Positions 17,100-26,463 of a stretch of 64,000 nt of DNA are shown here, piece after piece; position 1 is the first letter of the stretch, and each line of letters begins with the position of its first letter. Where the stretch lies: positions 13,114 to 77,113 of the forward strand of contig CAZGPG010000018.1 of NCBI GenBank assembly GCA_964527735.1, read 5' to 3'. Both the position numbers and the translations under genes were made by a program. This DNA is from JBEBVQ01 sp964527735. Its GTDB lineage: Bacteria; Bacteroidota; Bacteroidia; Chitinophagales; Chitinophagaceae. Below the pieces are notes generated by a model that did not search any database, had not been told where the DNA came from, and worked only from the letters and a program-made list of their open reading frames with translations.

Positions 17100-19115
17100 C
17101 TAAGGTTGTATTTTAATAAGCTTTTCCCGTTTGACCGGTAAGCCATTCCTGTCATTTATCTGGAGCAGGTATCCTCCATCCGATAAATAATCTACGGGTA
17201 TTTGCCGGACATTCTGAAATGTACTGATCACTTTACCATCCATGCCGGAGATAATAATGAAAACGGGCTCCGGAGCATCTATATATACTACGGAACCTGC
17301 CGGGTTGGGATAGATATGTACGGACGCTGCTGGTAGTATGCCGGTGACGGTAGCGGGTATCACCGTATGGCATCCCGAGGTGTCACTGCATCCGTTTGAA
17401 GTAACAACAACCGCATAACTGCCGGAGGCAGCAGGTGTGAAAACACGGTTGGTAGCTCCGGGAACAGACTGATGATCCGAACAGTTGATCCATTGGTAAC
17501 CGGCGCCTGTTGAGACAGCAGTGAGTGTCTGACCGGATTGGGTTACGGCGGTATCCGCAGGGATCAGGGACAGTGTGGTAACCCAGATGCTGTCACACCC
17601 GGTTTCGGTTACAAACGTATCCCGGTAAATACCGGGTACGGATACAGAGGCGCCGCCGGGCAGGGTATAACTAAATGATTCATCCCGGCAAAAAGAATCT
17701 GCGGCATACCATGCTGTTGCGGCGCAGTCAAAGTCGAGTTTTACAATCCAGAAGTCGGAATCTCCACCTCTGCTTGCATCTGTTTTATTGCCTGATATAG
17801 CTGATCCGGAGCTGCCGCCGATTATGTATTCATGAGGGGCGATCTCGCGGATACAGGCCAGATCATCGGCTCCGTTTCCGCCAATGGTTTTCTGCCATTG
17901 TATATTACCTGTCGCGTCCAGCTTCAATATCCAGTAATCGTTGGTGAGATTCCAGCTATCTTCTGTTTTGTCACCGGAAATATCGGAAGTAGAAGTGCCG
18001 CCTACAATATATCCGCCGTCGGATGTTTCGTGGATATCCGCCATCTTATTAGCCATATCTGCGCGTATGGCCCGCTGCCATTGAATGGCTCCGGTATTAT
18101 CCAGCTTCAGTACCCAGTAATCTTCTCCTACACCCAGCCGTATCTCCGTACGTTCACCGGTGAGGTCATCAGACATGGAAGAGCCGCCCACGATATATCC
18201 GCCATCGGAGGTCTGCCGTATTGTCGCCAGCTCATCATGTTTATTTCCCCCGATGGTGCGTTGCCATACGATATTGCCTGTCGCATCCAGCTTCAGTATC
18301 CAGTAATCATTGTTCCCTCTGATTGCTTCGGTTTTGTTGCCACCGGTGCCGGATGAGGAAGAACCACCTACAATGTATCCGCCGTCAGAAGTCTGGTGTA
18401 TGCTTCTCAGGTCATCAACGGCAAAACCACCTAATGTTTTTTGCCATTCGATCCGGCCGGTATCGTCCAGCTTCAGTATCCAGTAGTCGTCGCTGGCAAT
18501 AGGTCCCAACGGACCGCCGCTCACCCAACTGTCCTCTGTTTTATCATCGGAAGTATTGGACTGTGAAGTGCCGCCAACAATATAGCCACCGTCTGCAGTT
18601 TGCTCTATGTGTACCAGGCGGTCTCCCCTGTTTCCGCCGATGGTTTTTTGCCACTGGGTGGAGCCGGTGACATCCAGCTTCAGTATCCAGTAGTCATTGT
18701 TGGTTCCTCCCCGCAGAGTGCCTGTCTTATCTGTACAGATATCGGATGCGGACGTGCCGCCGACGATATACCCGCCATCGGACGTGAGGCCGATACTTTT
18801 CATATCATCGCTTGCGTCACACCCGATTGTCCGTTGCCATTCAATTGCACCGGTATCATCCAGCTTCAGTATCCAGTAATCCGTAGCGCATCTGGCCGGA
18901 TTCGGACACCGGACGTCTTCTGCTTTCTCGCCGGATGTCGTAGAGGTGGATGACCCACCTGCAATAAACCCGCCGTCAGGTGTGGGTAGCATGATTGATA
19001 ATTGATCTGCAGCATCACCTCCGATGGTTTTCTGCCACCGGATAACAGGAGTCTGCGGGTAGGCCACGGAGGTGAGCAGACAGGATACCAGGATGAGTGG
19101 AAGTAGGTTTCTCAT
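17100..19115 (-). CDS. Secreted seven-repeat propeller-like protein with T9SS type A sorting domain
   Basis: 671 residues. Signal peptide about 1-20 (ending SVAYPQ). Residues about 23-455 are seven tandem units of about 58-68 residues of the form 'WQ(K/R)TIGG ... SDGGYIVGGTS ... DYWILKLD.TG'. Seven such units fit a seven-bladed beta-propeller. Then a Cys-containing segment (DFDCAATAWYAADSFCRDES), an Ig-like module and a type A sorting domain (HIYPNPAGSVVYI ... GMDGKVIS ... LSDGGYLLQI ... LIKIQP). It is the last gene of the minus-strand operon, 40 bases after its neighbour, and a terminator follows. The repeat type is common in secreted Bacteroidota proteins; the ligand is unknown. Confidence 0.9.
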   Translation of the reverse strand: MRNLLPLILVSCLLTSVAYPQTPVIRWQKTIGGDAADQLSIMLPTPDGGFIAGGSSTSTTSGEKAEDVRCPNPARCATDYWILKLDDTGAIEWQRTIGCDASDDMKSIGLTSDGGYIVGGTSASDICTDKTGTLRGGTNNDYWILKLDVTGSTQWQKTIGGNRGDRLVHIEQTADGGYIVGGTSQSNTSDDKTEDSWVSGGPLGPIASDDYWILKLDDTGRIEWQKTLGGFAVDDLRSIHQTSDGGYIVGGSSSSGTGGNKTEAIRGNNDYWILKLDATGNIVWQRTIGGNKHDELATIRQTSDGGYIVGGSSMSDDLTGERTEIRLGVGEDYWVLKLDNTGAIQWQRAIRADMANKMADIHETSDGGYIVGGTSTSDISGDKTEDSWNLTNDYWILKLDATGNIQWQKTIGGNGADDLACIREIAPHEYIIGGSSGSAISGNKTDASRGGDSDFWIVKLDFDCAATAWYAADSFCRDESFSYTLPGGASVSVPGIYRDTFVTETGCDSIWVTTLSLIPADTAVTQSGQTLTAVSTGAGYQWINCSDHQSVPGATNRVFTPAASGSYAVVVTSNGCSDTSGCHTVIPATVTGILPAASVHIYPNPAGSVVYIDAPEPVFIIISGMDGKVISTFQNVRQIPVDYLSDGGYLLQINDRNGLPVKREKLIKIQP

Positions 19116-19155
19116 AATTTTTCTTTTTTTAAATGAACATTCGGTGTTTGATAAA

Positions 19156-21237
19156 TTATTCTGAGCGGATAAATTTTGCTGTCCGGATCTGATGCTGACA
19201 GGTTATTCGTACCAGGTATATGCCGGGGGGTAAATCCTGTACGTCGAGGGCTATTTCGTTACGTCCCTGTAGTGTGCGTCCCTCTGTAAGGATTAGCTTT
19301 CCGCCCTGATCCAGTATATCCAGGGTAGCTGCCCCTGTTAGTTCCGGTGGTATGGCGAGGTATAGTTTTCCTGAAACGGGATTCGGGCGTATAGTGATTT
19401 CATCCGGCATTATGTTGTCCACTGATAGATCTTTACCGGGTTTTTCTCTGCCTGTGAAAATCGAATCTTTAATGCCGATACCCAGGTTGTAATAGGATCC
19501 TGATGGTGTGGATACAAGCTTTACGGGCCGTACCATGTAGTATTTTGTTCCGTTTCCGACCGGTACATCCATATGGGTAGTGGAGGTGATCAGGGAAGAT
19601 ACCTGCTCATATTTGCCAAAACGGCTGTCAGACCGGTAGACATAATAACCTCCCACATTGGTATCCGGTGAAGGACTCCATGTTATTTTAATGCCAAAAG
19701 GATCTAGTGCGAGATTAAGCGCCGTACAGGGTTTGATATAATCTGTACGGAGCGTGAGATCTCCCAACAATGCAAAATATATAGCGCGGCCATCCAATAT
19801 TTGCGGATGTGTATAATAATCCGGATCATTCGTGTGATTGATCAAAAAGCTGTGACCGATGTGTGCTCCCAGGGCCATATGGTGGAGGAACAAATCATTA
19901 TCGCCTATACCATAACGTGCGCCCCAGCAGGAGGTGAGGGCAGGGACGGGGGAACATAAAGGTGCACGGAGGAAATTGTTCTGGTTGTCCCAGTCACCGA
20001 AATAGCTGCCGAAAAGCATGATGAAGATCCCGTTTACTTCGTTGTTGGCAAAGGCAACGGTATTACCAATGCCTCCGGCGCCGTTATACCATCCTGGCCC
20101 AGAACCCACAGCCCATTGGAAGGAAGAGTCGTTCAGGGAGGGTATAAGATCAATCTCGTGTATCTGATCACGTCCTGTCAAAGGTGGGAAATTCCGCCAG
20201 CCGATCGCTGTGAATGACCTGAAAAAGTTATCATAGCCGTCAATCAATCCTCGTTTTTGAATATTGAGTACATCTGTTTTATAATCGTGATTTCTCTGGA
20301 GATAGCTACGCATCAATTGTACTTCCGTACGGCCAAAGGCCGGCATATCGTGAAAATCAATACGGCTTACCTGCAGTCTCTTTCCTCCTGTAGGAACGAT
20401 TGACTGGTCCCATTTACCGTCGCCAGGTACGTTATGATTCGCCGGGCGTGCCGCAGTGGCATTATTGATGATCGAATCCGTCCAGTAGGTGTCCGGGATC
20501 CCTTCCGTATATACATCGCCGTAATAAATGTCGGCCGGCCATGCACCGTGGTGATCAGGATGTCCGTCAGGTGCTATATTGCCACTGTACGGAACAGGGA
20601 TATGTCCCAGCAGCAGGACTGCATTAATGCTGGTGTCTGCCAGATAATTTGTACGGATCAGAGAACGGATAGCCGTATCCTTCCAGAAACGGGAAACATC
20701 GTGCCGCCGTACCTGCCACCCGTCGCCACTGATGTCTTCCATCAGTTGTGTGATCTCTGCGGCACAGGAATCACTGAAAATACTGTCTACCAGCAGGATC
20801 AGATTACCCCGGTGATGCATGGGCGGCGATTTGATCCCTGCATTTATAAATCCTGTTGCATAAGTACAGTGAGAAGTGCACCCTCCTCCCAGGGGACTAC
20901 AATCCGGAATAATATTCCTTGTGCTGGAAACTTTATATTCATAAGTAACGCCGGCGACCACGTTATTATCAATAAAAACAGTATCTGCTATGTAGACTAC
21001 AGGCAGTGTGTCCCATGCGGTATGTCCGGTCTGTCGTCTGAAAATATTCAGCCAGATACTGTCGGTACATACCGGTATCCCGGCCTGTTCCCACGAAACA
21101 GTTATCTGTGGCGGTGATTCGACAACAGTAGCGCTTAACTGTATGACGGTACTACCCGGATGAGGGCTCTGCCCAAATAAGCGGTGCCCGGTCAGGCACA
21201 ACAGCAGTACGAATGATAAATGTAATTGTTGTTTCAT
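19156..21237 (-). CDS. Secreted T9SS type A protein with a gingipain-like (C25-like) central region
   Basis: 693 residues. Signal peptide about 1-22 (ending HRLFGQ). Residues about 35-115 look like a fibronectin III module. The central part (about 140-470) recalls the C25 cysteine peptidase fold: NAVLLLGHIPVPYSG, then ADIYYGD, then VSRIDF and, near the expected active site, GIFIMLFGSYFGDW and LTSCWGARYG. A Cys (437) is present where the nucleophile is expected, but the GHG-type His appears to be Ser (411), so activity is doubtful. Another fibronectin III-like module (WSPSPDTNVGGYYVYRSD) and a type A sorting domain (IRPNPVSGKLYL ... LPPGIYLVRI) follow. It is the middle gene of the operon. The family assignment is inference from layout. 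Confidence 0.85.
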   Translation of the reverse strand: MKQQLHLSFVLLLCLTGHRLFGQSPHPGSTVIQLSATVVESPPQITVSWEQAGIPVCTDSIWLNIFRRQTGHTAWDTLPVVYIADTVFIDNNVVAGVTYEYKVSSTRNIIPDCSPLGGGCTSHCTYATGFINAGIKSPPMHHRGNLILLVDSIFSDSCAAEITQLMEDISGDGWQVRRHDVSRFWKDTAIRSLIRTNYLADTSINAVLLLGHIPVPYSGNIAPDGHPDHHGAWPADIYYGDVYTEGIPDTYWTDSIINNATAARPANHNVPGDGKWDQSIVPTGGKRLQVSRIDFHDMPAFGRTEVQLMRSYLQRNHDYKTDVLNIQKRGLIDGYDNFFRSFTAIGWRNFPPLTGRDQIHEIDLIPSLNDSSFQWAVGSGPGWYNGAGGIGNTVAFANNEVNGIFIMLFGSYFGDWDNQNNFLRAPLCSPVPALTSCWGARYGIGDNDLFLHHMALGAHIGHSFLINHTNDPDYYTHPQILDGRAIYFALLGDLTLRTDYIKPCTALNLALDPFGIKITWSPSPDTNVGGYYVYRSDSRFGKYEQVSSLITSTTHMDVPVGNGTKYYMVRPVKLVSTPSGSYYNLGIGIKDSIFTGREKPGKDLSVDNIMPDEITIRPNPVSGKLYLAIPPELTGAATLDILDQGGKLILTEGRTLQGRNEIALDVQDLPPGIYLVRITCQHQIRTAKFIRSE

Positions 21238-21296
21238 GTTTTTTCGTTTTTATGTTTATGTAAAAATGTGTATGTATTATTTATATACTGATTCCG

Positions 21297-23495
21297 TTAC
21301 CGGATTAGTGTGACATCTCCTTTTTTTATTTGTTCTTTCCGGTGTGTACCCCCGGAGAACCGAAGCAGGTACATGTAGGTACCCGTTGCTGCCGGCATAT
21401 TATGCTCAAAGCCATCCCATCCCTGGCTGATATCCCGGCTCTGCCATATCCGTGCTCCCCAGCGGTTATATACGGACAACTCAAAACTATGTACCGGACA
21501 TCCGCGTTCCACGACCGGGCGGAACAGGTCATTTTTTCCGTCTCCGTTAGGCGTGAAAGCAGAAGGTATTTCCAGGAAACAGTCACACATTTCCGTACGG
21601 ATCGTAATGGTATCGCTGCCTGTGCAGGGAGGATAGCTGACCGTCACATAGTAACTTCCTGTATCTGCCACCTGTATAGAGGTTTCCTGACTACCAGTAT
21701 TCCACATGACCTGAGCGCCTTCCGGCGGGGTTGCATCAAGGATCAGGGCAACAGGCGTCCCCCTGCAAAGGATCTTATCTTCACCCAGATCCGGTGTGGC
21801 AGAGACAAAGCGGATGCTGACCGTGTCTCCGGCAGTACAGCCCTCCTTGTATGCCGTCACATAATAATCCCCTGAAGTAACGGCTGTAAAATCCCGGTCT
21901 CTGCTGCCGTCTTGCCATATATAGGTAGCACCTTCCACGGGTACTTCCAGGCGCACAGGGATCGGATCTCCACAGATAACGGTGTCCCTGCCCAGGCTGA
22001 ACCCTACATCAGCTCCGCCGATGAGAAAAGTATCTACCCGGATATGGCAGCCTTCCCGGTATGTAACCCAGTATCTGTCCCGTTCATAAACCGTGCGTAT
22101 TTCCCCGGTTTCCCCGTTATCCCATTCATATCCGGAAAACCCTGGAGAAGCGTATAAGGCCAGGGATTCCAGGTGATCGCACACAAGCGTATCTGTTACC
22201 CGTCTCTGCATCGTATCCGGCGGTAATGGCTTTACGAAGGCGTCCGGAGGACTTGCATGGCGAACATTGGCTATCCAGGGACTGCCGAACAATAGCTGGA
22301 CGATACCGGGCGTGTACAGACACGCCGTACCTGCGGCATCAGGAGCCGCAATGCCTGCCATCTGGAACATCAGCGGGCCCATCGTCCCGGGATACTCCTG
22401 CAGGTATATTTTATGATCCGGGGCAAGCCGGAGTTTGGAGATGGTATAGTACGGACCAACTGCCGTTTTGGAACTGATGACAGCGGCCGGTGTTGCCAGG
22501 GATATATCAAACTGGTTAAGTGCTCCATGCTTTATATCGCCTGCATATAATTTGGAATTATCCGGGGAGAAACAAACGCCGTAATAACCCCGTTCGTCAG
22601 AACTATAGATACTATCGAGCAACAGGGTATTGGAAACGTTGCCGGTTGCCGGGTCAAAATCATATAGCTCCACACGTCCCGAATAATAATAGCCGGCCGC
22701 CAGCTTACGTCTGTCCGGTGACGCTGCCAGCGCTCCTATTGCCCAGAAAGCATTCCGGTCGGATGTCCCCCGGAATAATTGCCAAGAAGTGCCCACATGG
22801 GAAACTACCGGGGTTGGGCTGATGCCTGATGCGGAAATCTCGTATGCCTTGAATTGCGCAGAATCAAGACTATGCACCAGTAACCACATGTTACAGTTGT
22901 TTCCCGGTACGGCTGTCATTTGTTCTGTAAGCCGGGTATCTATCAGGATCCCTTTTTTGTCCTGTATGATATCACCCAGTCCGTTGTTCAGCTGCATGTC
23001 TACTATGCTGTAGTAAAGCCGTCCGCCTCGTAAGCCCCACTCAAAACCGGACAAAGAAAAAATGTAATACTGACCGGGAACGCCGGGAACGGCTGTGATC
23101 AGCGCACCCTGTGTGGTGGTTTCTGTAGGAGGCGGGGGAGACAGCACTGGCGAGGGACTGGTAATACCCGTAAGATTATAACCCGTAGACATCCTGTTGT
23201 GGCTGCGGTTCCAGACGGAGGTTCCGTTTGTATAAAATAGCAGTTGTCCGGAAGTATCACAGACTGAAGCATTTGCTTCTCCGAATCCCCACACAGCTGT
23301 CTGGATAGGTACCGGTGTACCACTGTTGAAATCCAGACCGGAGCAATCTCCATATACCCATATCTTATTTTCATTCAGGTCATATTGTGCCTGTACCGGA
23401 ACAGTATATAGCAATAACCATAAAGCCAGGATATGGCCGGGATGTATAGGCGATCTTCCGGCTTCTTTGCCATATAGTTTTATACTGTTGATCAT
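21297..23495 (-). CDS. Large secreted protein with T9SS type B sorting domain
   Basis: 732 residues from the ATG whose codon is 23495-23493 (MINSIKLYGKEAG..., signal peptide ending VPVQAQ). A longer frame to 23546 exists, but the promoter at 23548-23578 would place the transcript start near 23541, so the shorter form is preferred. Residues about 40-380 resemble a propeller (TAVWGFGEANASVCDTSGQ, LAASPDRRKLAAGYYYSG, CFSPDNSKLYAGD), as in many gliding-associated proteins. PKD/Ig-like modules follow (GRDTVICGDPIPVRLEV, LGEDKILCRGTPVALILD) and then a type B domain (FTPNGDGKNDLFRPV ... YNRWGARIWQS ... GWDGFEH ... GTYMYLL ... VTLIR). First gene of the three-gene minus-strand cargo operon. Confidence 0.9.
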   Translation of the reverse strand: MINSIKLYGKEAGRSPIHPGHILALWLLLYTVPVQAQYDLNENKIWVYGDCSGLDFNSGTPVPIQTAVWGFGEANASVCDTSGQLLFYTNGTSVWNRSHNRMSTGYNLTGITSPSPVLSPPPPTETTTQGALITAVPGVPGQYYIFSLSGFEWGLRGGRLYYSIVDMQLNNGLGDIIQDKKGILIDTRLTEQMTAVPGNNCNMWLLVHSLDSAQFKAYEISASGISPTPVVSHVGTSWQLFRGTSDRNAFWAIGALAASPDRRKLAAGYYYSGRVELYDFDPATGNVSNTLLLDSIYSSDERGYYGVCFSPDNSKLYAGDIKHGALNQFDISLATPAAVISSKTAVGPYYTISKLRLAPDHKIYLQEYPGTMGPLMFQMAGIAAPDAAGTACLYTPGIVQLLFGSPWIANVRHASPPDAFVKPLPPDTMQRRVTDTLVCDHLESLALYASPGFSGYEWDNGETGEIRTVYERDRYWVTYREGCHIRVDTFLIGGADVGFSLGRDTVICGDPIPVRLEVPVEGATYIWQDGSRDRDFTAVTSGDYYVTAYKEGCTAGDTVSIRFVSATPDLGEDKILCRGTPVALILDATPPEGAQVMWNTGSQETSIQVADTGSYYVTVSYPPCTGSDTITIRTEMCDCFLEIPSAFTPNGDGKNDLFRPVVERGCPVHSFELSVYNRWGARIWQSRDISQGWDGFEHNMPAATGTYMYLLRFSGGTHRKEQIKKGDVTLIR

Positions 23496-23547
23496 GCAAT
23501 GTTTTTGAATATATATTTCCTTTCCCCGACAAATAAAACCAGTCATT

Positions 23548-23578
23548 CAAAAGTATCAACCTATTTCAGCCGGGACAA
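23548..23578 (-). promoter_or_regulatory. Promoter of the minus-strand T9SS operon
   Basis: Read on the minus strand, TTG (23578-23576), a 20-base spacer and TACTTTTG (23555-23548) fit the Bacteroidota primary-sigma pattern TTG-N-TAnnTTTG. Transcription would begin near 23541, ahead of the preferred start at 23495. The divergent TPR kinase begins at 23702. Confidence 0.7.
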
Positions 23579-23701
23579 CCGGTAAATTCCGGATTTGTGA
23601 AAATGGGTGGAAACCCTTAAATTCGGTCAGTAGATTCCCGGATATTATCATTATTGTGTACAGACCCGATTATTTTTACTTTCCTGCTACAAGGATTGTT
23701 T

Positions 23702-25765
23702 ATGTTATGGACAGGTTTACCGATACGAAGGATAAAAAATGCGATAGCATGCTCCGGGTTGTTATTGATACACTTTCATGTGTTTGCCCAGCAGACAGAA
23801 TCCCGTCCAATAATATCGGATGATTTTCGTGCTCCCGGACAAAATACAGATGACCGGTATTTTCTGCTTTCCCGGGATACATCCCGTGTTCATCGTCTTG
23901 CGGACCAGGCGGAGAAAATGCGGATGCAGAATACAGATAGTGCAATACTCATATTCCAGGAGATATTGCGGCAAAGTTTTTTGACAGGATATTATGATGG
24001 CATGGCTATCGGATTGATGGGAATAGGAATTTGCCATACCGATCAGGGGTATTATGACCGTGCTATTCATTTTATCTCCCGGTCATGGTCCTATTGTGTA
24101 AACGCCAGGTTTTTCAGGGACGAACTTATCAGTTTGTATTATAACAACATGGCGGTCCCTTATTCACATCAGGGAAAGTATGAGCAGGCTATGTCTTACT
24201 ATTACAAAGCATTGCATGCGTTAAAAGATCAGCATGGGGATACCTCCAGAAAACTTGCGTTGCTGCTCAATAATATCGGCGCTACCTGGCTGGCCAGCAA
24301 GCAATACGATAAAGCGCTGGAGCATCTGGAAGAAGGAACAGAAGCGGCATTACGAACAAATCGTGAAGATCTTTTGTCGTCTATATACCTCAATATAGCA
24401 GCGTGCTATGGTGAGACGGATGACTGGGCTAAATTTGACCATTACATCCGTAAGGCGCTTATGTGGAGCCTGAAGACCGGCAATGCGGAAATGCAGAAAC
24501 GTATACTGACGAATGCCGGTACCAGCCTTTCAGACCGCGGAATGCCCGAAAAAGCTATCGTGTATCTGGAACAAGCGCGTAGCTATGGATTGCAGGATCC
24601 TTATTATGCGCAATTAGTGCCTTATAAGAATATCGGCATCGCTTTTTACCGTATGCAAAAATACCCGGAAGCTGAACGATATCTGTTACAGGCCCTTGAG
24701 CTTGCATTGCAGCTTGGTATAAGCGACAATTTGCTGGGTGATATTTATACAGGGCTGACGGATGTGTATACGGCACAGGCACGTCACGATAAAGCCCTGG
24801 ATTACCAGAAAGCCTATTCACAGCTCAGGGACAGTGTTTACAGAACAGAGCGGCAGGCTATGGTAAATCAGCTTGAGGCCCGCTACCGGACTGCACAAAA
24901 AGATAAAACGATCGCCCGGAACAATCTGCTGATATCCAGGCAGAACGCAGCAATAAAAACAGGAAGAATATGGATGGGGAGTATTGTCTGTGGGGTATTG
25001 CTGGCATCCTGTTTCCTGTTCGTGCTGTACAGGAACAGGCAGCGGCTTCAGGTAGAAAAGATCCGCAACCTGCAACAGGAGCAGGAACTGGCAGAACTGA
25101 AAGCCCAGATCAAAGGTGAAGAGAAAGAGCGGGTCCGGCTGGCAAGAGACTTGCATGACGGAATGGTAGGTCAGTTAGCCGCAATTAAAATGAACTTCGG
25201 CATGATGGCGGAAATCCTGCCCGGGTTGGGAGCACGCCCTGAGTTCCGGAAAGTGTTGCAGCAATTGGATGATGCTGCAAAAGAATTGCGAAAAACTTCA
25301 CACAACCTGATGCCGGATATTATCCTCCAGGAAGGATTGCTGGAAGCGGTGCGTAGTTTCTGTGTAAAAACGGCTAGTACTTCCGGTTTGCAGATTTCAA
25401 TTCACCTGTCTGGTAGCCTGCCTGAGCTGATTGTTGATTTTGAACTTGCCGTTTACCGCATCATACAGGAGTTAGTACAAAATATGCTCAAACATGCCGG
25501 TGCTACGCAGGCGCTTGTACAAATCAATTGCCACGATCCTGTTTTTATAGTAACGGTGGAAGACAACGGACATGGGTTCAGCCCCGAAAAATTTGAACAT
25601 GGATCCGGTATGGGCTTAAAAAATATCAGGGCAAGGGTAAAGACATTTGACGGGGCCGTGTATATGAATCCCGTTTCCGAAACAGGTACCAGTATTTCTA
25701 TTGAATTTGATATTACTCATTTGAAAAAGACCATTCCCTATGTCGGTAAAAGTAGTGATTACTGA
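23702..25765 (+). CDS. TPR-containing sensor histidine kinase (HisKA_3 / NarX-like)
   Basis: 687 residues from the ATG at 23702, which opens into a signal sequence (MLWTGLPIRRIKNAIACSGLLL...VFAQQ); the TTG at 23654 is unlikely. The periplasmic part (about 60-400) carries tetratricopeptide repeats (YYDRAIHFISRSWSY, LLLNNIGATWLASKQYDKALEHLEE, AERYLLQALELALQLG). A transmembrane helix lies near 420-440 (GSIVCGVLLASCFLFVLY), then a coiled coil, then the dimerisation and phosphoacceptor domain with His485 in ARDLHDGMVGQLAAIK, and an ATPase domain (QELVQNMLKHAGATQ; DNGHGF; GMGLKNI). It is expected to phosphorylate the regulator encoded next, whose start overlaps its end by 26 bases. The signal is unknown. 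Confidence 0.94.
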   Translation: MLWTGLPIRRIKNAIACSGLLLIHFHVFAQQTESRPIISDDFRAPGQNTDDRYFLLSRDTSRVHRLADQAEKMRMQNTDSAILIFQEILRQSFLTGYYDGMAIGLMGIGICHTDQGYYDRAIHFISRSWSYCVNARFFRDELISLYYNNMAVPYSHQGKYEQAMSYYYKALHALKDQHGDTSRKLALLLNNIGATWLASKQYDKALEHLEEGTEAALRTNREDLLSSIYLNIAACYGETDDWAKFDHYIRKALMWSLKTGNAEMQKRILTNAGTSLSDRGMPEKAIVYLEQARSYGLQDPYYAQLVPYKNIGIAFYRMQKYPEAERYLLQALELALQLGISDNLLGDIYTGLTDVYTAQARHDKALDYQKAYSQLRDSVYRTERQAMVNQLEARYRTAQKDKTIARNNLLISRQNAAIKTGRIWMGSIVCGVLLASCFLFVLYRNRQRLQVEKIRNLQQEQELAELKAQIKGEEKERVRLARDLHDGMVGQLAAIKMNFGMMAEILPGLGARPEFRKVLQQLDDAAKELRKTSHNLMPDIILQEGLLEAVRSFCVKTASTSGLQISIHLSGSLPELIVDFELAVYRIIQELVQNMLKHAGATQALVQINCHDPVFIVTVEDNGHGFSPEKFEHGSGMGLKNIRARVKTFDGAVYMNPVSETGTSISIEFDITHLKKTIPYVGKSSDY

Positions 25766-26378
25766 TGACCATAAGCTTGTAGCAGAAGGTCTTAAGAATA
25801 TTCTGACGCTGGATAAGAATTTCAGCGTTATAGCTGTGTATGCGTCGGGAAACGATCTGCTCAGTGGTCTTGCAAAAGCGCAGCCGGACGTGCTGTTGCT
25901 GGATCTTCAGCTCCCTGATTATACGGGCAATGAGCTGGTCCGTATTATTACCCGGCAGTATCCGGCGGTACGTATCCTGATCCTCACGAGTATGGAAGCC
26001 TTGTTTCATGTCAAGGACGTCATGCAGCACGGCGCTTCCGGGTATCTGACAAAAGATGCTGAACCTGCCGTTTTATTACGTGCCATAGAACAGGTATATG
26101 CCGGGGAAACCTTTCTGGAGGGTGAGCTAAAGGAAGCGCTGTTCAATAATATGCTCAAAACAAACCGGCAGATCGTTAAAATGCCGCCGCTTACCCAACG
26201 GGAAAAAGAAGTATTGGAATTGCTGGTAGCTGAATATACCAGCCAGGAAATCGCAGATAAATTATTTCTCAGTCCCAGAACCGTGGAAAGTCATCGTTTA
26301 AGCCTGTTTCAGAAACTGGATGTCAAAAACAGTGTCGGGCTGGTTAAAAAGGCCCTGCAACTCGGCTTGGTGGAGTAA
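25740..26378 (+). CDS. NarL/FixJ-type response regulator
   Basis: 212 residues. The receiver domain (1-120) has the acidic pair in ITDDHK, the phosphoacceptor Asp55 in VLLLDLQLPD, a Thr/Ser position in ILTSME and Lys in YLTKDA. A LuxR-type helix-turn-helix (about 147-205: LTQREKEVLELLVAEYTSQEIADK, RTVESHRLSLFQKL) binds DNA. Its first 26 bases overlap the kinase gene, which suggests translational coupling and a dedicated pair. A paralogous pair with the same layout lies at 44024-46726. The targets are unknown; the divergent T9SS operon at 23495 and the neighbouring cargo genes are candidates by position only. Confidence 0.95.
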   Translation: MSVKVVITDDHKLVAEGLKNILTLDKNFSVIAVYASGNDLLSGLAKAQPDVLLLDLQLPDYTGNELVRIITRQYPAVRILILTSMEALFHVKDVMQHGASGYLTKDAEPAVLLRAIEQVYAGETFLEGELKEALFNNMLKTNRQIVKMPPLTQREKEVLELLVAEYTSQEIADKLFLSPRTVESHRLSLFQKLDVKNSVGLVKKALQLGLVE

Positions 26379-26399
26379 TGCCGGGGAATGGGAGCAATT

Positions 26400-26432
26400 A
26401 AGCGAAAGCATAGTTACAAAAAAAATCGGTTA
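26400..26432. repeat. 33-bp sequence repeated exactly at 16936-16968 (copy B)
   Basis: Identical over 33 bases to the copy upstream of the cyclophilin gene. Here it lies between two convergent genes, 22 bases after the NarL regulator and 31 bases beyond the stop of the LytS-type kinase. On the minus strand CCGG-CATCTGA-CCGG followed by the eight-T run could act as a weak terminator for the kinase operon. A promoter role is less likely here than for copy A. Confidence 0.55.
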
Positions 26433-26463
26433 TACCGGTCAGATGCCGGAAGTTGAGGTGTTA

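Noticed and set aside
23496..23546. Longer start for the type B protein of the minus-strand operon
   Set aside because: It would begin upstream of the likely transcription start set by the promoter at 23548-23578, and it adds 17 residues before the signal sequence.
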